Below the pieces are notes generated by a model. The model saw only the letters and a program-made list of their open reading frames with translations. It was not told where the DNA came from and made no database searches. From Maricaulis sp048268525 (GTDB lineage: Bacteria > Pseudomonadota > Alphaproteobacteria > Caulobacterales > Maricaulaceae), in contig NZ_JBLWVH010000001.1 of assembly GCF_048268525.1 (NCBI RefSeq), positions 285,454 through 349,453 on the forward strand: 64,000 nucleotides of DNA, in the 5' to 3' direction. The position numbers and the translations under genes were made by a program. Positions 1-9,970 of this stretch are shown here, piece by piece. Every line of letters begins with the position of its first letter. The stretch's first letter is position 1.

Positions 1-2157
1 ACCATTGTCGTGGTCGACCCGACCCAGAACCCGGATGGTCGCAACCGCTTTCTCCAGTCCTTCCGCTCCGCGCGGGGTCTCGAATTCAGCGGCGACCGGT
101 ACACCGCCGAGCATGACGAGCCGTGGCCGGGCGGACGCTACAACCACTACCTTTTCGACCTGAACCGCGACTGGTTCGCCCGTACCCAGCCGGAGACGCG
201 CGGTCGCACCGACGCGATCCTGGAATGGCGTCCTGTCGTTGTGGTCGACGCCCACGAAATGAGCGGCGACAGCAGCTATTTCTTCGCCCCGTCGGCGGAA
301 CCCTTCAATCCCGAGATCGTTCAGTCGCAGCGTGACGCCCAGGCCCTGATCGGCCGCAATCACGGGACATGGTTCGACCGGCTCGGCTATGCCTATTTCA
401 CGCGCGAAGTCTATGACGCCTTCTACCCCGGCTATGGCGACATGTGGCCAACGCTGCAGGGTTCGGTCGCCATGACCTATGAGCAGGCCTCGGCCCGCGG
501 TCTGGCCTGGCGCCGCCGCGACGGCTCGACACTGACCTATGCCGATGGCGTCAATCATCACTTCGTGGCCAGCCTGTCGACCGCCCAGGTGGTGGCCGAA
601 AACCGCGAACGTTTCCTGACCGATTTCGTCGAATTCCGCGCCAGCGCGTCGACCAGCGACGATGATCCGCAAGCCATGTTGCTGTCGCTGTCCGGCAATC
701 GCTGGGGCGCCGAGCGGACTGCGCGCAACCTGGCGGCCCAGGGCATCGAGGTGGGGCGCGTTGCGCCGGGCACGTCAGCTTGCGGGACGAGACTGGACGA
801 TGGCGGCTTCCTGGTTCGTTTTGACCAGCCCGCTGGCCGTCTTGCCCGCACACTCCTGGAGCCCACGACCGATCTGCCCGCCGACTTTATGGTCGAGCAG
901 GAGCGCCGCCGGGCCGACGGTCTGGGTCATGAGCTCTATGACGTGACCGCCTGGTCGCTGCCTTTGATGAACAATGTCGATGCCACCACCTGCCGCCGCT
1001 CGCCGAACCTGGCCACCGACCCGGTGGAGCCGGAAATGCCGATCGAACGCGTCACCACGCAGCACAGCGCCGAGTGGGGCTATGTCATCGCCTGGACCGA
1101 TGCCGGGCAGGCCCGCTTTGTGGCGGCGCTGGCGCGTGCCGGTGTTGCGATGCGAACCACCGATGCCGCCTTCCGTATCGGCGACCGCAACTTCCCGCGT
1201 GGTTCTGTCGTCGTGCCGCGCCATGGCGCGCCCGATGATCTGGACGCGTTGATGAACCGCCTGGCCGCGGAGAGCGGTGCCCGATTTGAGGGTATGGCCA
1301 CCAGCTGGGTCGATGAGGGTCCCAACCCGGGCAGCGACAATTTTCTGGCCCTGCGCGCACCGCGCGTCGCCATGTTGTGGGACGCCGGTACCGATCCGAC
1401 CTCGGCCGGTGCCACTCGTTATGTCCTCGAGCGTCGCTACGACATTCCGGTCTCGGTGATCCGTGCCCGGTCTGCCAGTCGGGCCCGGTTGGACAATTAC
1501 GATGTGCTGATCCTGCCTGAACAGGGGTATGGTGGCCTGTCGGGAGCCCTGGGTTCGTCTGGTGCGAGCGCGATTGGTGAGTTCGTGCGTGAAGGCGGCG
1601 TTGTGGTCGGTCTGGGGGATGCTACCCGTTGGCTGGCCTCCAGTGATGTCGGCCTGATCCCGGCCCAGCGCGAGCGCGCTGCTGATACTCCGCGCGACGG
1701 TGTTTCGGCTTCGGGCCAGACCATTGACGGCACAGTGCTGGCCAATGAGACCGAGCTTCGGGTCCTGGAAGCCGCCGCCGGTTCCCTGCCGGAATCCTCT
1801 CCGGGTGCGCTGGTGAATGTGGTCGCCAATCCCAATGCCTGGATGGCCGCTGGATATGGTGGCGGCGCGGCCGCCCTCGTAACCGGCTCCGACATCTATG
1901 CGCCCGTGGCGATGGATGATGCCACAACCGCCCTGCGTTTCGAGGCCCGGGATACGCTGCTCGCGGGCGGCTATCTGTGGGAGGAATATGCCGACCAGCT
2001 GGCCCTGAAGCCCTTCGTCCTGTCGACCCGTCAGGGCGCCGGACAGGTGGTGGCGATCACCCAGTCGCCGACCACGCGCGCCTATCTGGAAGGTCTCGAC
2101 CTGCTGCTCCTCAACGCCATCCTGCTGGGACCGGCGCATTCACGGGCGTTGCGCTAG
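1..2157 (+). CDS. M14-family zinc carboxypeptidase, 5' end cut by window
   Basis: The frame is open from base 1, so the true start lies outside the window. The visible part begins just before an NPDG motif. It then shows the M14 core: an LNRDW motif near base 160 (substrate-binding Asn-Arg), DAHE near 247 (third zinc ligand His) and TYEQ near 475, whose Glu at 481-483 fits the catalytic base. The first zinc pair (HxxE) must lie upstream. The last 250 or so residues, from about base 1360, look like a class-I glutamine-amidotransferase-like fold, a common C-terminal partner of large M14 peptidases. It probably acts in the periplasm, but the signal peptide is not visible. The stop is 4 bp from the convergent uup stop. 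Family call firm; substrate unknown. Confidence 0.85.
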   Translation, partial: TIVVVDPTQNPDGRNRFLQSFRSARGLEFSGDRYTAEHDEPWPGGRYNHYLFDLNRDWFARTQPETRGRTDAILEWRPVVVVDAHEMSGDSSYFFAPSAEPFNPEIVQSQRDAQALIGRNHGTWFDRLGYAYFTREVYDAFYPGYGDMWPTLQGSVAMTYEQASARGLAWRRRDGSTLTYADGVNHHFVASLSTAQVVAENRERFLTDFVEFRASASTSDDDPQAMLLSLSGNRWGAERTARNLAAQGIEVGRVAPGTSACGTRLDDGGFLVRFDQPAGRLARTLLEPTTDLPADFMVEQERRRADGLGHELYDVTAWSLPLMNNVDATTCRRSPNLATDPVEPEMPIERVTTQHSAEWGYVIAWTDAGQARFVAALARAGVAMRTTDAAFRIGDRNFPRGSVVVPRHGAPDDLDALMNRLAAESGARFEGMATSWVDEGPNPGSDNFLALRAPRVAMLWDAGTDPTSAGATRYVLERRYDIPVSVIRARSASRARLDNYDVLILPEQGYGGLSGALGSSGASAIGEFVREGGVVVGLGDATRWLASSDVGLIPAQRERAADTPRDGVSASGQTIDGTVLANETELRVLEAAAGSLPESSPGALVNVVANPNAWMAAGYGGGAAALVTGSDIYAPVAMDDATTALRFEARDTLLAGGYLWEEYADQLALKPFVLSTRQGAGQVVAITQSPTTRAYLEGLDLLLLNAILLGPAHSRALR

Positions 2158-2161
2158 GGGG

Positions 2162-3970
2162 TCAGCCCTCGATCTCCTCGCGCAAGGCCTCCAGTTCCAG
2201 CCAGCGGTCTTCCTTGTCGGCGCGGTCCTGCATGGCTTCGCCGAGGCGTTTGGAGACGGCGGCGAAGCGGGCGCTGTCGGCGAACAGCTTGGGGTCGGCC
2301 ATGTCGGCTTCCAGGCGCGCGATTTCCTGGCTGAGTTTCTCGATCTCGTCGGGCAGGAGTTTGAGGGCGTAGCGATCCTTGTTGGCCATGCGGCGGCGTT
2401 CCGGCTTCACCTCGGTGCTGGCGGCCGGCTTTTCGGCTGGCTTGCCGGCTCTGCCGCCAGACTTGTCGAGAGCGCTCACGCCGGCGCCGCGCTGGGCGAC
2501 CATGTCGGCATAGCCGCCGGCATATTCCTGCCAGAGGCCATCGCCCTCGGCGATGATCACCGAGGTGCAGCAGCGGTCGAGGAAGTCCCGGTCGTGCGAG
2601 ACCAGGAAGACCGTGCCGGCATAATCCGCGATCAGGCCCTGCAACAGGTCGAGCGTCTCCAGGTCGAGATCATTGGTCGGCTCGTCGAGGACCAGCAGGT
2701 TGGACGGCAGGGCCAGGGCCCGTGCCAGCATGATCCGCGCCCGCTCGCCGCCGGACAATACATGGACCGGCGTGTTGGCCTGTTCCGGCGGGAAGAGGAA
2801 ATCCTTCATGTAGGCGACGACATGCTTTGTCTTGCCGCCGACCTCGACCTGGTTGCCGCTGCCCTGGGTCAGGGCTTCCGACAAGGTCCAGTCATCCTTC
2901 AGGGCGAGGCGCTTCTGGTCGAGCGAGGCAATTTCCAGCTTGGTGCCGAGGCGGACCGTGCCGCTGTCCGGCGCCAGCTGGCCGGTCAGGATGTTGAGTA
3001 AGGTGGTCTTGCCGGCACCATTGGGGCCGACCAGGCCAATGCGGGCATTGCGGGCGATCTTGGTCGAGAAGTCACTGACAATGGCGCGTTCGCCATAGTT
3101 CAGCGAGACGCCCTTGGCCTCGGCGACCAGCTTGCCGCTTTCGCCGGCTTCAGAGGTCTCCAGCTTGACGGTGCCTTGCGGTCCACGATGGTCGCGGCGT
3201 TGTTGCTTGAGGGCGTGCAGATCACCCAGGCGGCGGACATTGCGCTTGCGCCGGGCGGTGACACCATAGCGCAGCCAGTCTTCCTCGCGCACGATCTTGC
3301 GGTCGAGCTTGTGTAACTCGTCCTGTTCCTGTTCCAGCACCGTGTCGCGCCAGGCCTCGAAGCCGCCAAAGCCCTGGTCGAGCTGGCGGGTCTGGCCGCG
3401 GTCGAGCCAGACGGTCTTGCGGGTCAGGTTTTCCAGGAAGCGGCGGTCATGGCTGATCAGGACCAGGGCCGAACGGCAATGGCGCAGCTCCTCCTCCAGC
3501 CATTCGATCGCCGGAAGGTCGAGATGGTTGGTGGGTTCGTCGAGCAGCAGGATGTCGGGGTCCGGCGCCAGGGCGCGGACCAGCGCGGCGCGTCGGGCCT
3601 CACCACCGGAAACCTGCGCCGGGGTCTCGTCGCCGGTCAGGCCGAGGCGTTCGAGCAGATAGTCGGCCCGGTAATCGGCATCGCCCGGCGCGAGGCCCGA
3701 CATCACATAGTCGCGGATGGTGGCATGGGCCGACAGGTCCGGATCCTGTTCCAGGTAACGCACCGTGGCCGACGGGTGGACGAAACGGTCGCCCTCATCG
3801 CATTCGACCAGACCGGCCGCGACCTTGAGCAGGGTCGACTTGCCCGAGCCATTGCGCCCGACTAGGCACAGGCGTTCGCCTTCATCGACCTGCAGGTCGG
3901 CGCCCGCAAGCAGCGGCGTCACGCCGAAGGTGAGATGGATGTTCTGGAGCGTGAGAAGAGGTGGAGCCAT
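2162..3970 (-). CDS. uup: ABC-F ATPase, Uup type
   Basis: A soluble duplicated ABC ATPase without membrane segments (602 aa). The first nucleotide-binding domain has Walker A GRNGSGKST at residues 38-46 and a Walker B ending LLLDEPTNHLD. The second has GPNGAGKTT, the signature LSGGERARI and VLDEPTNDLD. The last 75 or so residues form a charged coiled coil like the DNA-binding tail of Uup, which separates it from EttA. ABC-F proteins act on ribosomes; Uup is linked to precise transposon excision and ribosome-related functions. The ATG at 3970 is chosen because GGAG lies just upstream and the ABC fold starts immediately; an in-frame extension upstream has no such features. It is divergent from the ABC operon starting at 4187. 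Confidence 0.9.
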   Translation of the reverse strand: MAPPLLTLQNIHLTFGVTPLLAGADLQVDEGERLCLVGRNGSGKSTLLKVAAGLVECDEGDRFVHPSATVRYLEQDPDLSAHATIRDYVMSGLAPGDADYRADYLLERLGLTGDETPAQVSGGEARRAALVRALAPDPDILLLDEPTNHLDLPAIEWLEEELRHCRSALVLISHDRRFLENLTRKTVWLDRGQTRQLDQGFGGFEAWRDTVLEQEQDELHKLDRKIVREEDWLRYGVTARRKRNVRRLGDLHALKQQRRDHRGPQGTVKLETSEAGESGKLVAEAKGVSLNYGERAIVSDFSTKIARNARIGLVGPNGAGKTTLLNILTGQLAPDSGTVRLGTKLEIASLDQKRLALKDDWTLSEALTQGSGNQVEVGGKTKHVVAYMKDFLFPPEQANTPVHVLSGGERARIMLARALALPSNLLVLDEPTNDLDLETLDLLQGLIADYAGTVFLVSHDRDFLDRCCTSVIIAEGDGLWQEYAGGYADMVAQRGAGVSALDKSGGRAGKPAEKPAASTEVKPERRRMANKDRYALKLLPDEIEKLSQEIARLEADMADPKLFADSARFAAVSKRLGEAMQDRADKEDRWLELEALREEIEG

Positions 3971-4186
3971 GTGTCTCCGCATACAATCGCGAAGGCTTGC
4001 GGTCACGCTGTTCCGGCAGAGGGCGCGCTGGAATCCGCCGGATTCTGGTTGGGGGGGACAGATCGGGTCACGCGTCCCTCTGGCGCCGATCCTGAACAAA
4101 GCCTCATTTGCGCCATAATGGGGCGCGGCCTAGGTTGGCGCCCAGGGACAGGAGAGGGACGCGGGCAAGGCCGGCGCAATAACATC

Positions 4187-5074
4187 ATGCTGACGATCAA
4201 GAATCTCACGAAAACCTATGGCAATGGCGTGCGCGCCATGGACGGGGTCACGCTGGACATTCCCAAGGGCATGTTCGGCCTGCTCGGCCCCAATGGTGCC
4301 GGCAAGTCGACGCTGATGCGCACCCTGGCCACGCTGCAGGCACCCGATAGTGGTGAGGCGACCTTCGGTGAGATCGATATCGTCAAGGATCCCAAGGCAC
4401 TGCGCGCCACGCTGGGCTATCTGCCGCAGGACTTCGGTGTCTATCCGCGCATGTCGGCGCGGGCGATGCTGGACCATCTGGCGGTCCTCAAGGGCCTGAC
4501 CAATGCCAAGGAACGCAAGCAGGTCGTCGAAGCCCTGCTGGAACAGACCAATCTGACCCAGCACGCCAAGAAATCCGTCGCCTCCTATTCCGGCGGCATG
4601 CGCCAGCGTTTCGGCATTGCCCAGGCCCTGCTGGGTGACCCGCAGCTGATCATCGTCGACGAGCCGACCGCCGGCCTCGACCCGGAAGAGCGCAACCGTT
4701 TCCACAATCTCCTGTCCGAGATCGGCGAAAATGTTGTGGTCATCCTGTCGACCCATATCGTCGAGGACGTTTCCGACCTGTGCCCGAAAATGGCGATCAT
4801 GAACCAGGGCAAGATTGTCGCCCAGGGCGTGCCGGCCGATCTGGTCAAGGCGCTGGAGGGCAAGGTCTGGTCGAAGACGGCCGCCAAGTCCGATCTCGCC
4901 GAATTGCGCACCCGCCACAATGTCATCTCCGAACGCCTGACCATGGGCCAGGTGATGATCCGCGTCCTGGCCGACAGCCAGCCGGGCGATGACTTCGTGT
5001 CGGCGGCTGCTGATCTTGAAGATGTGTATTTCTCGACCATCCGCGGCGGCCAGTCCGCAGCGGCAGCGGCTTAA
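4187..5074 (+). CDS. ABC transporter ATP-binding protein
   Basis: A single ABC domain of 295 aa. Walker A GPNGAGKST is near residues 31-39, the signature is SGGMRQRFG, and Walker B IIVDEPTAGLD is followed by the switch His in STHIVED. It should energise the permease half of the next gene, 24 bp downstream, as a type-2 ABC exporter or processing system in the inner membrane. The ATG at 4187 is preferred because the domain begins at once (MLTIKNLTKTYG); upstream extension would add 84 residues of arginine/glycine-rich, non-homologous sequence. Its Shine-Dalgarno is weak. Substrate unknown. Confidence 0.9.
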   Translation: MLTIKNLTKTYGNGVRAMDGVTLDIPKGMFGLLGPNGAGKSTLMRTLATLQAPDSGEATFGEIDIVKDPKALRATLGYLPQDFGVYPRMSARAMLDHLAVLKGLTNAKERKQVVEALLEQTNLTQHAKKSVASYSGGMRQRFGIAQALLGDPQLIIVDEPTAGLDPEERNRFHNLLSEIGENVVVILSTHIVEDVSDLCPKMAIMNQGKIVAQGVPADLVKALEGKVWSKTAAKSDLAELRTRHNVISERLTMGQVMIRVLADSQPGDDFVSAAADLEDVYFSTIRGGQSAAAAA

Positions 5075-5098
5075 GTCGGCGCGGGCGGAGGGTATATC

Positions 5099-8000
5099 AT
5101 GTTAGGCAAAATCGCCGGGTTCGAATTCCGGTTTCAACTCCTATCCCCAGCGTCTATCGCGATATTTGCGCTGTTCGTAATCTTGGTTTTTCTGATCGGT
5201 GCGACCGAACAGGTCACACTCGGCGGCAGTCGCGCCATCAACTTCAATTCGCCAACCGAGTTGACGCTTGTCGTGCTCGCCATGTCCGTGTTCGGCGCCA
5301 TCATTCCAACAGCGTTCCTGTCGTCCGGTGTGTTGCGGGACTATGGATTTAAGACGGCGGAATTGTTTCATTCCCGACCGGTTGACGAGCGAACCTTTGT
5401 TCTCGGGCGTTTTCTAGGTGGGTTCTTGATCACCGCGGTGGTCTTTGCCAGCGTGCCGTTGGCGTTCCTGGTTGCGACCAGCATGCCGTGGCTCGACCCT
5501 GAACGGATAGGGCCGACAAATCTAGGCTGGTATGCCTATATGTTTGTTGTCGGTGGCTTGGTGAACATGCTGTCGACCGGTACGATCCTCTTTACAGTCG
5601 CCAATCTCACGCGGTCGACCATTTTGACTTACACCGCGTTTATCGGGCTTTTGATCCTGTGGGTCGTCGGCAATTTCCTCTCGGCTTTCCAACCTGACTT
5701 GCGCGACCTGTTTGCGATAGTCGATCCGTTTGGCCTGAACGCTTTTGGCGAGATTACCCGGTACTGGACAATCTCCGAACAGAACTCCCAGATCGTGCCG
5801 CTTGAAGGCGTTTTCCTCACGAACCGGCTTCTGTGGCTTGGAATTTCGGTCGCATTGTTGGTTGTGAATGTCTTGACGTTCAGGTTCCGCGCTCCTGGTG
5901 GGGCGGGGTTGTTCGGGCGTTCGAGGGCGTCCGTTGAGAGCAGCTACGCCATTGGCGAGATACGACTTCCCCGCATGACGCCGCGTACGGATGTTGGCGC
6001 GGCGTTCAGCCAGTTCATGGCGCGGCTCGGGTTCGAGGTGAAGGGGGTCGTTTTTAATGTGGCGTTCTGGATTCTCCTCGCGTTCGCCCTGCTCAACACC
6101 ATCCCGGGGCTGATCCTTGGGAGCCAATTCTACGGAACGGCGAACTTCCCGGTCACTCGGGTTATGTTCAGCGTGATCAACTCGAATTTTGCCTGGTTCC
6201 CGCTGGTCGTTATCATTTACTACGCAGCTGAGGTGATGTGGCGCGAACGGCGGGTTGGGTTCTCCGAAATTGTTGATGCCACACCCACACCAAGTTGGGT
6301 TTTCGTAACCACCAAATTCTTTGCGCTTTGCGTCGTTGTTGCCGCGCTGGCCTTGCTGGGAGTTGTGGCTGCAGTGACCATCCAGCTCATTCGCGGTTAT
6401 ACAGCGATCGAGCTCGATCAGTATCTGATCCGCTCGCTGGTGGAGATCATCGTACCGTTCAGCATTTTCGCGGCGCTCGCCGTGTTTGTGCAGGTCCTGT
6501 TCAATAACCGCTGGCTCGGAATGGGCGTCATGATCGCCTACCTGCTCGCGCGCGGCGGGTTGGCGACGCTCGGCTATGATCATCTGCTCTATAATTACGG
6601 CAATGCGCCGGGCACTCCCTATTCTGATATGAATGGCTATGGTCATTTCGTCGGGATCGCCGCCTGGTTCTACACCTATTGGGCATTCTGGGCGGTATTG
6701 TTGCTGGCCTTGTCGTATGCGTTGTGGACCCGAGGCATTATGAGGCCGATTGCCAAGCGCGTTTTGGCGCTTCCCCGGGCCTTCACCCCCGCCACCGGCA
6801 TGGTCGCCCTCATCGCCGTCATCGGCGCGGGTGCGACAGGTGGCTGGATTTTCTACAACACCAACATCCTCAACACCTATATCTCGGGACCCGACCAGCG
6901 GGGCCTGGCGGCGGAGTATGAGCGTCAGTATCTGCACCTGCAGGACCTGCCGCAGCCGACCATCATCGAGACGGCCTATGACGTCGACATCTATCCGGAG
7001 GATCGTCGCTATACGGCCACCGGTCATTATGTGCTGGAGAACAAGGAAGACACGGCGATCGACACGCTGTGGATTTCCTACGGACAGGGAACAACCATCG
7101 TCTCGCAGGAGCTCGAAGGCGGTTCACTGGCGACCTCGGATGAGGGGTTCTACTTCTACTCCTTCGATCTCGGCACGCCGCTTGAACCCGGTGAAACTCG
7201 GCGTTTTGACTTCACGGTCGAGCGCAACAATCCGGGCTTCCGCAATTCCGGCAATGTCGGGACCGTCAATCACAACGGCACCTTCTTCAACAATTCGGAG
7301 TCGATGCCCAATATCGGCTTCAACAGCAATTGGCGCCTGACCGACCGGCAGCAGCGCCGCCGCGAAGGTCTGGAGCCGATCGAGCGGGCCTATCCGCTCG
7401 AGGATGAAAGCCGCTGGTATGAGAACGGGATCACCAACTCCGATTATGTGACCTTCCGGACCACCGTTTCGACGGCTCCGGGCCAGATCGCAGTCGCGCC
7501 GGGCTATCTGGCGCGTGAGTGGGAAGAGGACGGCCGCCCGCATTTTGAATACGTCATGGATCGGCCGATCCTGAACTTTTACTCCTGGCTCTCGGCCGAG
7601 TATGAGGTGGCGGAGCGGGAGACCGACGGCATTCTCTACCAGGTCTTCCATCATCCCGATCATGCCTGGAATGTTGAGCGGATGCTGGAGGCGGGTGAGG
7701 ACTCGATCGGATATTTTTCCGAGCATCTCAGCCCCTACCAGTATCGCCAGTACCGCATTCTGGAGTTCCCGGCCTACGCGACCTTCGCCCAGGCTTTCCC
7801 GAACACCATCCCGTTCTCGGAAGGCATCGGCTTCATCGCCGATCTCTCGGACCCGCAGGACATCGACTATGTCTACTACGTCACCGCCCACGAAGCGGCG
7901 CACCAGTGGTGGGCGCATCAGGTGATGTCGGCCAATGTCCAGGGCGGCACGATGCTGATCGAGACCTTCGCCCAGTATTCGGCCCTGATGGTGATGCGCC

Positions 8001-8680
8001 AGGAATATGGCGAGGACCATATGCGTCGCTTCCTGAAGTACGAGCTCGACAGCTATCTGTCGGGTCGGGGTTCGGAAGCGATCGAGGAGCAGCCGCTCTA
8101 CCGGGTCGAGAACCAGCAATACATCCATTACCGCAAGGGCGCGGTGATCATGTATGCGCTGCAGGACTATGTCGGTGAGGACGTGGTGAACCGGGCCATG
8201 CAGCGCCTGATCGCCGAGCGGGCCTTCCAGGGTGAGCCCTATGCGACGACGCTCGACTTCCTGCGCCTGTTGCGCGAGGAGGCGGGGCCTGAGCATGAGG
8301 CGATGATCCATGACTTCTTCGAGCGCATCGTCCTGTTCGATCTCAATGTGACTTCGGCCACGGCGAGCGAACGGACAGATGGTCGCTGGGACCTGGTTCT
8401 GGAGATCGAAGCTCACAAGTTTGAGGCCGACGGGGCCGGCGAGCAGACCGAGGAGGCCATTGACTACATGATCGATATCGGTGTCTTCACGGAAAACCTC
8501 GACGATGCCTATGAGGGCTCGGATCATGTGCTCTACATGGACAAGCATCGTATCAACGAGACCACGATGCGGATCGAGTTGATCGTCGACGAGCAGCCGC
8601 TCTATGCGGGGATTGATCCCTACAACAAGCTGATCGACCGCAATTCAGACGACAATCTGATGCCGGTCACGATCGAGTAG
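5099..8680 (+). CDS. ABC permease fused to M1-family aminopeptidase
   Basis: A 1193-aa fusion. Roughly residues 1-590 are hydrophobic and carry about a dozen predicted membrane segments in two ABC-2-like blocks. The C-terminal half is a gluzincin peptidase domain with HEAAH at residues 931-935 (zinc His pair and catalytic Glu) and a further Glu 20 residues on in MLIET as the likely third ligand. The architecture (ABC ATPase gene followed by permease/M1 fusion) is known in marine Proteobacteria and Bacteroidetes, but its physiological role is not established. The peptidase should face the periplasm. Codon use in the permease half (more TTG, GTT, TTT; lower GC) differs from the peptidase half, with a break near base 6760. 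A terminator follows. Confidence 0.88.
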   Translation: MLGKIAGFEFRFQLLSPASIAIFALFVILVFLIGATEQVTLGGSRAINFNSPTELTLVVLAMSVFGAIIPTAFLSSGVLRDYGFKTAELFHSRPVDERTFVLGRFLGGFLITAVVFASVPLAFLVATSMPWLDPERIGPTNLGWYAYMFVVGGLVNMLSTGTILFTVANLTRSTILTYTAFIGLLILWVVGNFLSAFQPDLRDLFAIVDPFGLNAFGEITRYWTISEQNSQIVPLEGVFLTNRLLWLGISVALLVVNVLTFRFRAPGGAGLFGRSRASVESSYAIGEIRLPRMTPRTDVGAAFSQFMARLGFEVKGVVFNVAFWILLAFALLNTIPGLILGSQFYGTANFPVTRVMFSVINSNFAWFPLVVIIYYAAEVMWRERRVGFSEIVDATPTPSWVFVTTKFFALCVVVAALALLGVVAAVTIQLIRGYTAIELDQYLIRSLVEIIVPFSIFAALAVFVQVLFNNRWLGMGVMIAYLLARGGLATLGYDHLLYNYGNAPGTPYSDMNGYGHFVGIAAWFYTYWAFWAVLLLALSYALWTRGIMRPIAKRVLALPRAFTPATGMVALIAVIGAGATGGWIFYNTNILNTYISGPDQRGLAAEYERQYLHLQDLPQPTIIETAYDVDIYPEDRRYTATGHYVLENKEDTAIDTLWISYGQGTTIVSQELEGGSLATSDEGFYFYSFDLGTPLEPGETRRFDFTVERNNPGFRNSGNVGTVNHNGTFFNNSESMPNIGFNSNWRLTDRQQRRREGLEPIERAYPLEDESRWYENGITNSDYVTFRTTVSTAPGQIAVAPGYLAREWEEDGRPHFEYVMDRPILNFYSWLSAEYEVAERETDGILYQVFHHPDHAWNVERMLEAGEDSIGYFSEHLSPYQYRQYRILEFPAYATFAQAFPNTIPFSEGIGFIADLSDPQDIDYVYYVTAHEAAHQWWAHQVMSANVQGGTMLIETFAQYSALMVMRQEYGEDHMRRFLKYELDSYLSGRGSEAIEEQPLYRVENQQYIHYRKGAVIMYALQDYVGEDVVNRAMQRLIAERAFQGEPYATTLDFLRLLREEAGPEHEAMIHDFFERIVLFDLNVTSATASERTDGRWDLVLEIEAHKFEADGAGEQTEEAIDYMIDIGVFTENLDDAYEGSDHVLYMDKHRINETTMRIELIVDEQPLYAGIDPYNKLIDRNSDDNLMPVTIE

Positions 8681-8701
8681 GGCGGCGCTCAGGCGCGCAG
8701 G

Positions 8702-8731
8702 AAAGCCGGGCCTTCGGGTCCGGCTTTTTTG
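8702..8731 (+). terminator. Rho-independent terminator after the ABC/M1 operon
   Basis: An 11-bp stem (8702-8712 with 8717-8727, one G-T wobble) closes a TTCG tetraloop. The run of six Ts at 8725-8730 follows on the + strand, about 20 bp after the stop. It is placed correctly to end the 4187-8680 operon. Confidence 0.88.
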
Positions 8732-8749
8732 TGTCGGACAGAGGGGCAA

Positions 8750-9880
8750 TCAGCCGATCAACGCCTTGGGAACGCCCTGCCCCTTGTCGCGGATGAGGCT
8801 GCGCAAGAAGGCGGGGAAGACTTCCATGGCGTCGCGGGCCGAGAGGGAACCGGGGTCGCGACCGCGCCACCAGTACTCCCAATAGGATGTGACATGGGTC
8901 AGCGCCGACAGGTCGCTGCCCAGATGGTAAAAATACCCGTCTGCCTTGAGCAGGAATTCGCGGATGGTGACCGGGTCGCCGCTCTGGCAGAAGCGGTCGA
9001 ATTCCGTCTGGAAACCGTCGAGCACCGAAACCAGCGCCGCCCAGCGCTGGCGGGTCTCCTTGAGTATGAGTTTGCGGATCTCGTTGATCTGGCTGCGTTC
9101 CTGGGGCGTGACGCCACGAATCATCAGATCGTCCATCTCAATGACGAATTGGCGCAGGCGGTCGGTCGCATCATTCAGCTTCCAGCGGTAATAGAGCACG
9201 CCCTTCCAGCCGAACATGCCATCGACAAATTCTTCCTTGGTCATGCCGAGGGTCTGGCGCAGCGCGTTCATTTTCGGTGTGTCCTCGCCCTCGATGATCT
9301 CGACGGCGAATTTGAGGGCCCTCTCGTCATCATCGGCGAGATTTTCGTGACCGAAGGCCAGTCCGACCACCCCGGCGATCTGTTTGGCGACATAGGCCTG
9401 CATGGCCTTGCGCTCTTTCGGCGTGATCTGGAAATAGCGCGGATCAATGGGGCGTTCATGACGCAGGAAGCGATCAGCGAGCAGGAAGGGGTCGAATGAG
9501 GGGAGCTTGGACAGCTCGCGCAGCCGTGCAAGATCGTCATCCAGATGGTCGCCGCCGTCGACGGTCACATCGAGGAAGCGCCGCAATTTGGTCAGACCAC
9601 GCCGTTCCTCCACGAAGAGTGAGTGCCCGCCCATCCCCAGGTTATCTATGCTGACCGGGATGATGACCTTGGTCACCACAGCCGCATCAACCGCCAGCAT
9701 GCCCCGTTCGTGGGGGCGGACCGTGTGCTTGATCAGGAAGGCGTGGTTCAGTTTGGGGTGTTGGAAAACCGGCCGTCGCTCGAACTCCAGGTCGTCCGCA
9801 TGGGCGCGGGTGATCGAATACAGGTCGAAGATGCGTGTTGTCGCCCCGCCCTGGACGATCCGCTTCAGATTGGCATCCAT
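8750..9880 (-). CDS. Unknown conserved protein, paralogue of the adjacent upstream gene
   Basis: A 376-aa soluble protein with no signal peptide or membrane segment; I do not recognise the family. It aligns over its full length with the gene at 9971-11176. Shared blocks include GGATTRIFDL near residue 10, FQHPKLNHAFLIKHTVRPHER near 35-55, LPSFDPFLLADRF, GWKGVLYYRW, and FLLKADGYFYHLGSDLS near 320. The ATG at 9880 is chosen because GGTGAG lies 7 nt upstream; the longer version starting at 9919 lacks this. The 90-bp gap after the paralogue suggests the two are co-transcribed. There is no obvious catalytic motif; conserved His and Tyr/Trp-rich blocks might bind a ligand. Confidence 0.8.
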   Translation of the reverse strand: MDANLKRIVQGGATTRIFDLYSITRAHADDLEFERRPVFQHPKLNHAFLIKHTVRPHERGMLAVDAAVVTKVIIPVSIDNLGMGGHSLFVEERRGLTKLRRFLDVTVDGGDHLDDDLARLRELSKLPSFDPFLLADRFLRHERPIDPRYFQITPKERKAMQAYVAKQIAGVVGLAFGHENLADDDERALKFAVEIIEGEDTPKMNALRQTLGMTKEEFVDGMFGWKGVLYYRWKLNDATDRLRQFVIEMDDLMIRGVTPQERSQINEIRKLILKETRQRWAALVSVLDGFQTEFDRFCQSGDPVTIREFLLKADGYFYHLGSDLSALTHVTSYWEYWWRGRDPGSLSARDAMEVFPAFLRSLIRDKGQGVPKALIG

Positions 9881-9970
9881 ACTCGTTCTCACCCTTGGTT
9901 TGCCAAGGATGGACAGCAATCCTGTCAGATTGGTAATCGAGGCCGGCTCGGCCGCTCATAAGTTATTCGA

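Noticed and set aside
775..2139. A 454-residue minus-strand frame over the M14 peptidase
   Set aside because: Antisense of a conserved peptidase; composition typical of high-GC antisense frames.
5115..5135. A tRNA T-loop-like GGTTCGAATTCC
   Set aside because: It lies in the coding start of the permease/M1 gene, and no acceptor, D or anticodon arms can be drawn around it.
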